Positions 1 through 7,438 are shown, counted from the stretch's first letter. The stretch: 8,560 bases of DNA from Cytophagales bacterium (GCA_003504855.1 DNZD01000208.1:1-8560); one strand, 5' to 3'. Translations and numbers: made by a program. The notes: generated by a model from the sequence alone, not told the origin.

Positions 1-1027
1 CGCGTGTTTTTCCTGGAACATAATAGTCAGCATCGGTGGAATAGGTGAGGGGAACTTTGTTCTCCCAGGCATTTCGCAGACTTGCCACCGTGCGCGCATA
101 GCGCTCCGGCGTGGTGTGCTCATCGAGGGTCATCGGCGTCTCTGTGCCTGCACGAAAAATTCCTTTTTTAGCCATCAGTTTGTGCATCTCATCATTGAGC
201 CCGGTATCGTGAGCAATGGACCAGATACCCGCTTCAATGGCGCGCCGCGCACCATCAACGGTTTGCACATGCCCTTCGACTTTCAGTCCGGCTTTGGCAG
301 CTTCGCCGATAGCCAACTTGATGTCATCAACGCTGTAGCCCCAGGGCTTACAATCAACACAAATCTTGATCACCTTGGCACCGAACAATTCATTCTGCCG
401 GATGGCTTTCACCAACTCATCGGGGGTATCGGCATCAATGTATTCGGGGTAAGTAATGTTCTTACCCGGCGCGCCCATTTCTGGTGTGGGCCAGAATTGA
501 CCACCAATGCTTCCAATGATGATGCCGGAGTTGATAATCTTAGGACCTGGTATCCAACCCTGCTCGATGGCTTGCCGCAGGGCGGTGTCTGCGTAGTTCC
601 CATTGTTGCCCATATCGCGTACGATGGTAAAACCAGATGACAACATTTGCATACCGTTGGAGGCAGCCTGAATGGCCCGCAAAGCAGTGCTCTCCGTGAT
701 GTAGGTATAATAATATATGTTTCTTTCCGGTACTACCTTATAGGTCAATGCCAGGTGGTTGTGGGCGTCCACCAGTCCGGGCATAACAGTAAGGTTGGAC
801 AAATCAATGACTTCCGCACCAGCCGGAATGGCCAGATTAGGCCCAATGGCCTTGAACTTGCCGTTCTCAATCAGAATGATCTGGTTGTTGAGTACTGTGC
901 CGGCAGCTGGGTCCAGCAACCGTCCGGCCTTCACTGCAACAACAGTGGCCTTATTGTCCTGGGCAATTACCTGAAATCCTGATAATACTGTCAGCAGCAG
1001 AAAGAGGAGGAGAATACGTTGTTTCAT
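1..1027 (-). CDS. Secreted amidohydrolase (imidazolonepropionase/prolidase-like), 3' end beyond the window
   Basis: Translating the minus strand from the ATG at 1027 gives 342 uninterrupted codons that run off the left edge. The C-terminal part, probably about 80-120 residues by family length, is missing. Residues 1-22 are a signal peptide (Leu-rich core, cleavage near IA-Q), so the enzyme is exported, probably to the periplasm. The metal-dependent amidohydrolase fold is clear: an N-terminal beta-sandwich strand around 27-80, then PGLVDAHNH (83-91) with the HxH metal pair H89/H91. Next come K221 in AKVIKI, the likely carboxylated bridging lysine, H253 in EGHVQ, H273 in SIAHD and D332 in YSTDAD. 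All expected metal ligands are therefore present. The family hydrolyses cyclic amides or, in the secreted branch, Xaa-Pro and other dipeptides; the true substrate cannot be read here. It diverges from the gene at 1188. No Shine-Dalgarno sequence is visible. Family assignment is firm, substrate unknown. Confidence 0.93.
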   Translation of the reverse strand, partial: MKQRILLLFLLLTVLSGFQVIAQDNKATVVAVKAGRLLDPAAGTVLNNQIILIENGKFKAIGPNLAIPAGAEVIDLSNLTVMPGLVDAHNHLALTYKVVPERNIYYYTYITESTALRAIQAASNGMQMLSSGFTIVRDMGNNGNYADTALRQAIEQGWIPGPKIINSGIIIGSIGGQFWPTPEMGAPGKNITYPEYIDADTPDELVKAIRQNELFGAKVIKICVDCKPWGYSVDDIKLAIGEAAKAGLKVEGHVQTVDGARRAIEAGIWSIAHDTGLNDEMHKLMAKKGIFRAGTETPMTLDEHTTPERYARTVASLRNAWENKVPLTYSTDADYYVPGKTR

Positions 1028-1044
1028 AGGATATGGTTTGAATC

Positions 1045-1052
1045 GAAACCTA
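1045..1052 (-). promoter_or_regulatory. Possible -7 box for the amidohydrolase
   Basis: Read on the minus strand this is TAGGTTTC, one mismatch from the Bacteroidota -7 consensus TAnnTTTG. It lies 17 bases before the ATG at 1027. I find no TTTG at the expected 19-21 base distance, so this is a weak call. Confidence 0.25.
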
Positions 1053-1163
1053 ACAAAAAAAGAGCATCCGGAGACGACCTCTTCTGCCACCGGCGCATGA
1101 TTAATTTCGATGAATCCGGTCAGGGCTTAGACCAAAAGGGCGGTCAAAACCTTCATATGGCGG

Positions 1164-1171
1164 TAATTTTG
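1164..1171 (+). promoter_or_regulatory. Bacteroidota-type -7 box upstream of the exported protein gene
   Basis: TAATTTTG is a perfect match to TAnnTTTG and ends 16 bases before the ATG at 1188, which would give a leader of about 10 bases. No clear TTTG or TTG -33 box is seen about 20 bases further upstream. The promoter is therefore supported by one element only. Confidence 0.5.
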
Positions 1172-1187
1172 TGCTTTCATTATTACC

Positions 1188-1868
1188 ATGAAAACGATTG
1201 CCATTGTATTGCTTGTTTTAATTCCCGGGTTCTCCAGGTGTCAAACTATTGAAGGCGCATTTTTGCACAGCGGCTGGTTGGGCCATGCCGAAGGATATTA
1301 TTTTGACAACGATCAGCGCTTCTCCTGGTTTGAACTCGATGGAGAAAAAGAAACCATGGGCCGGGGCCAGTATGTGGTGGCTGATGATACACTCATGATG
1401 ATATTTGAAAAGGCGAAGCGCCAATTCAAAATCCCCAAGGACGCCGTCACGCCCGCTGAGTCAGGACGTGAAATCCGTGTTCAGGTCATTGCACTCGACC
1501 AAAATCGTGCGCCCCTGTCCAATGTGGAAGTACTGGTGGAGGGAACAAATTTTCAGGCCATCACTGACCATGCAGGTCGGGCTGAATTGAGAATAGCTAA
1601 CGCTCCCCGAAAGGCAGTCATTCATTTTTCGCACCCGGAGTATGATTGGATTGACCTGCCCGTAGAATTAGCAGGTCAAAACCACCGCATTGCTATTGCT
1701 GCCAGTAAACGTGTTAACTACCGCGAACACAAGACCGTATTGTATCCTATCCACAAAGAGAAAGATCGCATCACGGTCATGATGCAACATCAGGCCAGGA
1801 TTTTTACCAAAACATCCCGCGCTAAATACGAACGACTCATGTTTTCCTTCGAACACGAAGAAAATTGA
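1188..1868 (+). CDS. Exported protein with lipocalin-like and carboxypeptidase-regulatory-like domains, function unknown
   Basis: 226 residues. Residues 1-18 form a short signal peptide with a hydrophobic core at 4-14. Cleavage is probably before Q19, a pattern common in Bacteroidota; C18 does not sit in a good lipobox, so I do not call it a lipoprotein. Residues about 28-80 resemble the small barrel-like domains of Bacteroidota exported proteins: a GY-F-WFELDGE run, then GRGQYVVADDTLMMIFE (58-74). Residues about 96-170 read as a carboxypeptidase-regulatory-like beta-sandwich: IRVQVIALDQ, PLSNVEVLVEGT, then AITDHAGRAEL (124-134), where the T-D-x-x-G turn is the hallmark. The basic C-terminal tail (173-226) matches nothing I know. 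The gene stands alone, with divergent and downstream same-strand neighbours and an 80-base gap after it. The domain reading comes from sequence pattern; the function is not known. Confidence 0.85.
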   Translation: MKTIAIVLLVLIPGFSRCQTIEGAFLHSGWLGHAEGYYFDNDQRFSWFELDGEKETMGRGQYVVADDTLMMIFEKAKRQFKIPKDAVTPAESGREIRVQVIALDQNRAPLSNVEVLVEGTNFQAITDHAGRAELRIANAPRKAVIHFSHPEYDWIDLPVELAGQNHRIAIAASKRVNYREHKTVLYPIHKEKDRITVMMQHQARIFTKTSRAKYERLMFSFEHEEN

Positions 1869-1894
1869 CCTGGCCGTTTGCGTGAAGGTTCAGC

Positions 1895-1916
1895 ATGAAT
1901 ATGTTTATATATTCAT
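1895..1916. repeat. AT-rich perfect 8-bp palindrome upstream of the TPR gene
   Basis: ATGAATAT (1895-1902) and ATATTCAT (1909-1916) are exact reverse complements around a 6-base spacer. The element lies 27 bases after the stop of the preceding gene and 32 bases before the ATG at 1949, so it covers the region where a -33 box would be. It has no G/C-rich stem and no following T run, so it fits an operator or chance AT-rich symmetry better than an intrinsic terminator. Confidence 0.5.
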
Positions 1917-1929
1917 GAAATTCTGCACC

Positions 1930-1944
1930 TATTTTGTATCTTTC
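1930..1944 (+). promoter_or_regulatory. Possible -7 region of the TPR gene
   Basis: The stretch holds two imperfect -7 boxes, TATTTTG (one T short of TAnnTTTG) and TATCTTTC (last base C). Both lie within 20 bases of the ATG at 1949. Either would give a very short or absent leader. No convincing -33 partner is visible. Confidence 0.25.
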
Positions 1945-1948
1945 ATTG

Positions 1949-3871
1949 ATGCGTTTTGCCTTCACCTTGTGCCTCCTCTTTGGACTGGTTTCAGGTTCTT
2001 ATTCACAGCAAGCATTCATAGAATCCTGGATCAAAGGGAAATTGCTGGAGTTTAGATCACTTCCTGCCAGGCCTCATTCCCCCCAAGTTCAATCGCTCCT
2101 CGATGAGGCAGTGAGGTCTATCAAGAATGGTAGATTTAGCGAAGGTATGAAGCATCTGGGGCAATTGCTGAAAGTGGATTCAACGGTTGAGGAGACATAC
2201 TTTTATAGGGCAGTTGTAGCCAAGAATATTCGCCAGTATTCATGGGCTGTTGACAATTTGCGCTACATACCCAGGGAATTTGAATTCAATACACTGGTGG
2301 AAATCGAATCAGCCAAGATAAATCTTCTCGACAAGAGATACAGAAAAGCTGCGGCCGAATTTCGTAATGTTTTTGAGCAGGATAGCAGTATTGTCCTAGC
2401 CCCCTTGATGCTTGGCTACATAGCCTTAAACCTGAATGAGTTTGACTCGGCTGGTCTATACTTCGACAAGTGTTTGCATATTAAGCATGACTATGTTGAC
2501 GCAATCATTTTGAAAGGTGCATTGGAAGAGGTCAGAAGGAAAGATATACGTGCTGGCATACCTTCTTATGACAATGCGGTGCGTCTGGACTCAACCTTTC
2601 TACCAGCAAGAATTCTTCTTGCAAATGCCACCATGGAGGACCAGCCGCGGTTATCGATTGTTCAATTGGACAAGATTATTGCCATGGGCATGGAAGGTGC
2701 CCGTAGCATACGCGGTGGACTTTATGTTCGTTTGGAAGACTATGAATTGGCGTGGACTGATTTTAGGACGCTGTTTACGTTGTCAAAATTGGATGATAGT
2801 AAATTCATGGGTTTCCAAACGGCACTGGACCTGGCCCTTGACTACCAATATGCCGTTCAGTACCTCACTAAGCACATCTATGGTTTGTCCGAAAATGATC
2901 GAACCATCTTGAAGAAGGCATTTTGCCTGCTGGTGGTGAGGGACTATGGAAAATGCCTGAGTGCGTTAAATGAACTGAGTAATATCGAAGAATCTGCTGC
3001 TGGACTTTACCTAAGAGGACTGGCCAGGGATCATTCGAAGGAATTTGAAATAGCGTGGAAGGATTTTGATCAAGCCCTCAAATTGGATTCTTCAATTGTA
3101 GACGCTCATAAGAAGAGGGGAGTCTATCGGAGCAACAGAGGCCAATTGGATGCCAGTGCGGAAGATTTTTCGGCCATGCTTCGCCTTGACCCTAATGCCT
3201 TTGTTGCTTATAATTTGCGGGGTGTCGTTAGGTACCGGCAGAAAGAATATCAGCTGGCTATTGAAGATTTTAATCGATATATGAAATATGACTCGTTGGA
3301 TAGCCGGTTGTATTTTAATCGGGGAGAATGCTATCGACTCAACAATCAGCATTTGCTTGCCGGCCTTGACTATGTGGCCATTCGGCGAAGTATCCGGGAC
3401 CTGGATGGAGATAAGATCCTGCAGGATTTTGACCAACTCTTGATTCATGGTGATACAGCCAAAGCCGAATACTATGCTGCCTTATTTGTCTCTTCGGAAA
3501 AGAATTTCCCGAGCGGATATAAGGTCCTTATCAATATCTGGAAGAAACAGGGAAAATGGGATCGCATTGAGAAGATAATTGATGTTGCGCTAAAGTCTGC
3601 ACACGACAGCTACAGTTGGCAACCTTCTTATCCATATTTTCTGATCATTCATGGGATGATTTTGAATCGTACTGGAAAGAGTTTGGAAGCCCTGGCGGAC
3701 TTAGATAAAGCAATTTCTCTGGATACCAGTACATCGCTAGGCTTTCTGGAACGCGGTAAAATATATATGTCACTAAAGCGGGACCGTGAATCAAAGAGAG
3801 ACCTGACCAAGGCGGCAAAAATGGGTAACCAGGAGGCCAGCAAGATTCTCAAAGAGACTTTCTCCAAATAA
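1949..3871 (+). CDS. Exported TPR-repeat protein
   Basis: 640 residues from the ATG at 1949. An in-frame TTG at 1934 would add five residues, but the ATG places a clean signal peptide (residues 1-19, RFAFTLCLLFGLVSG core, cleavage at SYS-Q) right at the N-terminus, so I prefer it. The rest is an alpha-helical solenoid of tetratricopeptide repeats. Clear units lie at about 349-382, 383-416, 417-450, 561-594 and 595-628, each with the Y/G-A-D-F pattern and an LDxS or LDP turn. More diverged repeats occupy about 50-190, and 225-340 is helical and less regular. The end (KAAKMGNQEASKIL) has the capping helix typical of such proteins. It is probably periplasmic and a protein-protein scaffold; no catalytic motif is seen. 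It lies between a small exported protein and an epimerase lipoprotein, neither of which suggests a partner. Base composition looks more A/T-rich than the epimerase gene next door. Confidence 0.92.
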   Translation: MRFAFTLCLLFGLVSGSYSQQAFIESWIKGKLLEFRSLPARPHSPQVQSLLDEAVRSIKNGRFSEGMKHLGQLLKVDSTVEETYFYRAVVAKNIRQYSWAVDNLRYIPREFEFNTLVEIESAKINLLDKRYRKAAAEFRNVFEQDSSIVLAPLMLGYIALNLNEFDSAGLYFDKCLHIKHDYVDAIILKGALEEVRRKDIRAGIPSYDNAVRLDSTFLPARILLANATMEDQPRLSIVQLDKIIAMGMEGARSIRGGLYVRLEDYELAWTDFRTLFTLSKLDDSKFMGFQTALDLALDYQYAVQYLTKHIYGLSENDRTILKKAFCLLVVRDYGKCLSALNELSNIEESAAGLYLRGLARDHSKEFEIAWKDFDQALKLDSSIVDAHKKRGVYRSNRGQLDASAEDFSAMLRLDPNAFVAYNLRGVVRYRQKEYQLAIEDFNRYMKYDSLDSRLYFNRGECYRLNNQHLLAGLDYVAIRRSIRDLDGDKILQDFDQLLIHGDTAKAEYYAALFVSSEKNFPSGYKVLINIWKKQGKWDRIEKIIDVALKSAHDSYSWQPSYPYFLIIHGMILNRTGKSLEALADLDKAISLDTSTSLGFLERGKIYMSLKRDRESKRDLTKAAKMGNQEASKILKETFSK

Positions 3872-3991
3872 GATCTGCCCTCATGGAAAGGCACACAAAT
3901 TTTCATGCGCTGGTCAAGGCAACCCAGCCTACCGAATCCACCCATCATGGATACATTTTATAGCATTAAATATTTTTTTATATTACTTCCT

Positions 3992-5098
3992 ATGAATCGT
4001 TTACTCTTTATGCTGGCGCTGGGTCTCTTCGTCAGCTGTTCCCCCGCTAAAAAAGAATCTTCTATGGCTGCTGTCGCGGATTCCGTTTCCACCGGATTGA
4101 AAGTCTATACCCTGCAGAACAGCAAGGGTATGCGCATGACGGTGACCAACTTCGGTGGCAAGATTATGTCACTGTTTGTTCCTGACCGCCATGGAAAATT
4201 CGAAGATGTGGTATTGGGCTATGATTCAGCAAATCAATACCCCGCCGGCAATCCGTACTTCGGCGCCATGATCGGTCGCTTTGGAAACCGCATTGCAGCA
4301 GGTCAATTCACCTTGAACGGTAAGTCGTATCAACTCGCAACCAACAATGGCAAAAATGCTTTGCACGGCGGCCCTACCGGATTTCATAACCGCGTTTGGT
4401 CTGTACAACCGCAAGGTCCGGGTAAATTGATGATGAGCTATGTAAGTGCCGACGGCGAAGAAGGTTATCCAGGAACACTAACCCTGAACGTAACCTACAC
4501 ACTCACCGATCAAAACGAATTGGAGATCAGTTATGAGGCAACCGCTAATCAACCTACGATCCTGAACCCCACCCACCATTCCTTTTTTAACCTGGCCGGA
4601 GCGGGAAACGGTGATATCCTGGGCCATCAATTGGAGCTAATGGCCGAACAATTCTTGCCCGTTGATGAAGGGTTGATCCCTACAGGTACCCTCACGTCAG
4701 TGGACAAGACACCATTTGATTTCAGGCAACCCCATACTATTGGCGAACGCATCGGACAGAACGATGGCCAATTGGCAGCCGGAAAAGGTTATGACCATTG
4801 TTGGGTACTCAAAAAGAATGCTGGGGCATTTGAACTTGCAGCGCGCGTTACAGAACCGGTGTCGGGCCGTGTAATGGAAGTGTGGACGACCGAACCAGGC
4901 CTGCAATTCTACTCCGGTAACTTTTTGACTGGCAAGGACATTGGAAAAGGAGGTAAGGCCTATAATTTCCGTACAGCATTCTGCCTCGAGGCAGAACACT
5001 TCCCGGATTCGCCCAACCGTCCGGAGTTTCCTTCAACGGTATTGAATCCGGGTGAAAAGTACCAGCAGAAGACCGTATATCGATTCTCTGCGCGCTAG
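3992..5098 (+). CDS. galM: Aldose 1-epimerase (mutarotase), predicted lipoprotein
   Basis: The enzyme interconverts alpha and beta anomers of aldoses such as galactose or glucose. 368 residues from the ATG at 3992. An upstream in-frame ATG at 3905 would add 29 residues unlike any signal sequence, so I reject it. Residues 1-15 plus C16 (LGLFVSC-S) form a lipoprotein signal, implying a membrane-anchored periplasmic enzyme that acts on incoming sugars. Family landmarks in order: GRFGNRI (95-101), LHGG with H125, NPTHHSFFNLAG with catalytic His H196, GYDHCW with D268, and CLEAEHFPDSPN with catalytic Glu E333. Length and motif order match the full family, so the enzyme should be active. The 120-base gap upstream has only imperfect -7 boxes (TACATTTT at 3952, TATTTTTT at 3971). 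No sugar-transport or catabolic genes lie beside it, so the natural substrate is open. Confidence 0.95.
   Translation: MNRLLFMLALGLFVSCSPAKKESSMAAVADSVSTGLKVYTLQNSKGMRMTVTNFGGKIMSLFVPDRHGKFEDVVLGYDSANQYPAGNPYFGAMIGRFGNRIAAGQFTLNGKSYQLATNNGKNALHGGPTGFHNRVWSVQPQGPGKLMMSYVSADGEEGYPGTLTLNVTYTLTDQNELEISYEATANQPTILNPTHHSFFNLAGAGNGDILGHQLELMAEQFLPVDEGLIPTGTLTSVDKTPFDFRQPHTIGERIGQNDGQLAAGKGYDHCWVLKKNAGAFELAARVTEPVSGRVMEVWTTEPGLQFYSGNFLTGKDIGKGGKAYNFRTAFCLEAEHFPDSPNRPEFPSTVLNPGEKYQQKTVYRFSAR
5095..5098. other. Overlapping convergent stop codons (CTAG)
   Basis: The epimerase ends with TAG at 5096-5098 on the plus strand, and the oxidase ends with TAG on the minus strand at 5097-5095. Both stops share the self-complementary tetramer CTAG. 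No space remains for a dedicated intergenic terminator. Confidence 0.95.
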
Positions 5099-6234
5099 TT
5101 GGTCATTTGATTCGCCATCCACTCGCCTAGTGCAGGACCATGTTTGAATCCATGCCCTGATCCACCACCCAGAAACACAACGTTGGGTTGTTCCGGATGA
5201 CCTTCTGCAATAAAGTTGCCATCGGATGAATTCTCATAGGGACAAATGCGATGATGGTGAAGTCGCGCATGCGCCATAGCTGGAAAACGGATAGCCATGT
5301 AACTGCGAATTTCTTCCAACAAGGCAGCCGAACCTTTGCGCTCTTGCAAATCAGGATCCAGTACAGGTCCACGTCGGTCTACACCAATCTTAAAACCGCT
5401 TGGACTTCCTGGAATGCCGTAGAAGAAAACTTTGCCATCGGCATCAAGCCAGGCAGGCAGATGTTCAATACCGTGACCTTTCGGGATATCAAAGTAAAAT
5501 ACTTCTTGCCGTGAGCAAGTGAGTCGATCGCCTAAGATTTGTGGAAATTGTTTTCCCAGCCACGGTCCGGTGGCAAAGAGATACAAATCAGCCTTAAGTT
5601 TGCTGCCATCCGATAATTCCAGGTGCTGAATCCGATTACCTTCATATCCGGGCCTTGCAAAATGTGGAGCGAACACACCACCCATCTTTACAAACTCTTC
5701 TACAACATGCTTAATGGATGACTTCGCCATCAGATATCCCGCCGATGGATCCAGTACACCATGATGAAGACCTGCGGTGTTGATCATGGGGTAACGGACA
5801 GCCATCTCATGAAGGCTGAGGTACTTACAGGCGAGACCCCTTGTCTGGTATAAGGGCATTGCGTCATCTAATAATGATATGCGTTGTTCGGGACATAACC
5901 ACAACACACCACCTGGAATGAACAAGGGTGTTTTCCAGGCTTGTTCGTATGCCAGCCAAAGTTCTTTGGCACGCAGACAGAGTTCGAAATACAATTTGTT
6001 GCTGCCATAACTGGCTCTGAGAATCCTGGATTCATCGCCGGAGCTCGCCAGGTGGTTGCCAACACCATTTCCATCAAGTAAGGTAACGCGCAATCCTTTC
6101 TTCCTGAGAAAGAGCGCCGTCCAGGCTCCGAATGCACCTGCTCCGATCACCGCAACATGCGCCTGCCGAGAAAGCACCGGAAGCCTTACACCCCACGCCG
6201 CGTGTTCAACCGGACTGAAAGTTGGCAATGACAT
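5095..6234 (-). CDS. FAD-dependent amino-acid oxidase, monomeric sarcosine oxidase / N-methyltryptophan oxidase type
   Basis: 379 residues, DAO-fold flavoenzyme expected to oxidise a secondary or primary amino acid to an imine with release of H2O2. After a 26-residue N-terminal arm comes the Rossmann dinucleotide motif VIGAGAFG (G31, G33, G36), with D54 ending the second strand (LLD). R70 and R73 in the SRILR stretch match the substrate/flavin arginines of monomeric sarcosine oxidase. K282 (GFKIG) matches its oxygen-activating Lys265. C331 (ICPYENS) matches the cysteine that binds FAD covalently. SGHGFKHGP (359-367) contains K364, equivalent to carboxylate-binding Lys348. The position of sarcosine-oxidase His269 is D286 here. 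No signal peptide, so cytoplasmic. The start is fixed by its overlap with the stop of the upstream barrel gene (TGATG). The family call is strong; sarcosine, N-methyltryptophan, pipecolate or another substrate cannot be distinguished. Confidence 0.93.
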   Translation of the reverse strand: MSLPTFSPVEHAAWGVRLPVLSRQAHVAVIGAGAFGAWTALFLRKKGLRVTLLDGNGVGNHLASSGDESRILRASYGSNKLYFELCLRAKELWLAYEQAWKTPLFIPGGVLWLCPEQRISLLDDAMPLYQTRGLACKYLSLHEMAVRYPMINTAGLHHGVLDPSAGYLMAKSSIKHVVEEFVKMGGVFAPHFARPGYEGNRIQHLELSDGSKLKADLYLFATGPWLGKQFPQILGDRLTCSRQEVFYFDIPKGHGIEHLPAWLDADGKVFFYGIPGSPSGFKIGVDRRGPVLDPDLQERKGSAALLEEIRSYMAIRFPAMAHARLHHHRICPYENSSDGNFIAEGHPEQPNVVFLGGGSGHGFKHGPALGEWMANQMTN

Positions 6235-6236
6235 CA
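6232..6236 (-). promoter_or_regulatory. TGATG stop-start overlap (translational coupling)
   Basis: On the minus strand the barrel gene's TGA (6236-6234) shares its A with the oxidase ATG (6234-6232). This arrangement normally means one mRNA and reinitiation by the same ribosomes, and it supports the chosen oxidase start. Confidence 0.9.
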
Positions 6237-7370
6237 GAAAGCTTCTCCGATGGTAAGATAATATCCGGTTTGACCTGAACCGAAGCCCATGTCGAAACGA
6301 ATATTCACCCGCTCTTTCTTATCGACCTGAAATCGAAATCCTGCACCACCCGCGACCTTGAATTGAGCCGGAGAAATTTTTTCCAGTTGCGGGGCCACCA
6401 TCCCGGTGGATCCAAAGAAGGCCATCCCAAAGAACTTGTAAATAGGAACCCTGTACTCAGCCTGAAAGGCTACATAGTTCTTGTCCCGGTGACGGCCCAG
6501 GTAATAGCCGCGCATCATGCTGAATCCACCCATGGCTGCCATTTGCCGCCACGGCACATCGCCCTGGTTGTGGTTAAGTAAAGCCTGGAACGCAAGGACT
6601 CGCCCATGAGGCATGGGCACAAATTTGCGAGCGTCTATGGTGATGTTATTAAACTGGTACTGACTGCCCAACGAAGGGTCGCTCACAAGGCTTGACACCT
6701 CCAGGTAGGAGCCGCGGCTGGAATTGATCACATTGTTGCGGGAGTCATATAGATAAACCAGCCCAAGACCCGAGGTGATAAATCCGGAATACCCCAACCG
6801 CTCATGCATGGGTTGGATGTGCACGGTATCGCTGAAAGAAGTATGCGACACATTATAATATTGATATTGAAGCCCGGCGAAATGACGGCGCGTGAGCCTG
6901 GCCACCACGCGGTGGTTGGTCCGTATTGACAAATACTTCACGAATGTGCGGTCCGAAGCTGTGGTATTGTTGCCAATGCCATAATAAAATTCGCTGAAGT
7001 TGTTGTATTGATTCATACCCCGGATAAAGAACCGCTCTTTATTGGTAATCAGGTTGTAGATGATGTCTGCCACGAATTGCTTTTGGGAAGTGACAATGAT
7101 GGGTACCTCCAGGTTAGACGTGCGGGTAAGTGAATCCCGTACGCCAATCATCTTAAACAGCCCCAGTGCCAGCACACCATACGCCATTCCCGTTTCCGGG
7201 GAGCGGTACACCACAGGAAAAAAAGTCAATTGCTTCCTGTGAAGCAGGGTAGTGTCCTTGCTGGCAATCTTAAGGGGGTAATTCTTAATCAACGGATGAT
7301 GCTGCGCCATCAGCGGGGAGTAGGCCGCCAGTTCAAGGATGATAACAATTAAAAGAAACCTGGCGGACAT
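6234..7370 (-). CDS. Omp85/BamA-family outer-membrane beta-barrel without POTRA domains
   Basis: 378 residues. Signal peptide 1-22 (hydrophobic 5-16, cleavage at LMA-Q). The mature part is almost all alternating beta strands, with the Omp85 surface-antigen landmarks. GLGLVYLYDSRNN (201-213) matches the family's G-x-G ... YDSR-N strand and turn, followed by SSRGSYLEV (217-225). GGFSMMRGYYLGRHRD (281-296) holds the RGY core of the L6 loop that folds into the barrel lumen. The protein ends in Phe, the usual outer-membrane C-terminal signature. The mature protein is only about 356 residues and the barrel starts at about residue 50, so there is no room for POTRA repeats. It is therefore unlikely to be the BamA or TamA insertase itself and belongs to the short surface-antigen group. 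It is the first gene of a two-gene unit with the oxidase. A substrate-channel role is possible but only inferred. Confidence 0.87.
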   Translation of the reverse strand: MSARFLLIVIILELAAYSPLMAQHHPLIKNYPLKIASKDTTLLHRKQLTFFPVVYRSPETGMAYGVLALGLFKMIGVRDSLTRTSNLEVPIIVTSQKQFVADIIYNLITNKERFFIRGMNQYNNFSEFYYGIGNNTTASDRTFVKYLSIRTNHRVVARLTRRHFAGLQYQYYNVSHTSFSDTVHIQPMHERLGYSGFITSGLGLVYLYDSRNNVINSSRGSYLEVSSLVSDPSLGSQYQFNNITIDARKFVPMPHGRVLAFQALLNHNQGDVPWRQMAAMGGFSMMRGYYLGRHRDKNYVAFQAEYRVPIYKFFGMAFFGSTGMVAPQLEKISPAQFKVAGGAGFRFQVDKKERVNIRFDMGFGSGQTGYYLTIGEAF

Positions 7371-7402
7371 GGGGCAACAGTAATTTCCGGTATAACGATC
7401 TG

Positions 7403-7410
7403 CAAAGATA
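7403..7410 (-). promoter_or_regulatory. -7 box upstream of the barrel/oxidase unit
   Basis: The minus-strand reading is TATCTTTG, a perfect match to TAnnTTTG, 32 bases before the ATG at 7370. The predicted leader is about 25 bases. No good TTTG is seen about 20 bases upstream. If active, the two-gene unit is transcribed separately from the membrane protein gene at 7439-8005. Confidence 0.5.
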
Positions 7411-7438
7411 ATGGGTTGCCTAGCAGGTCATTCTCCTG

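Noticed and set aside
116..640. A 174-codon plus-strand open frame
   Set aside because: It lies wholly antisense to the amidohydrolase, which has an intact signal peptide and all its metal ligands. The antisense translation shows no family features.
1003..1012. AGAGGAGGAG looks like a strong Shine-Dalgarno site on the plus strand
   Set aside because: It is the complement of the Leu codons of the amidohydrolase signal peptide. The plus-strand frames after it look non-coding, and other genes here lack such sites.
1934..1948. TTG at 1934 as the start of the TPR gene
   Set aside because: It adds five residues before an ATG that gives a compact signal peptide by itself, and it falls inside the probable -7 region.
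3092..3448. A 118-codon minus-strand open frame
   Set aside because: It is antisense to clear TPR repeats, with no start context or recognisable domain.
3905..3991. ATG at 3905 as the start of the epimerase
   Set aside because: The extra 29 residues contain several prolines and push the lipoprotein signal away from the N-terminus. The ATG at 3992 places it correctly.
6234..7370. The barrel as a BamA or TamA insertase
   Set aside because: There is no space for POTRA repeats before the barrel, and no chaperone or assembly-factor genes lie next to it.
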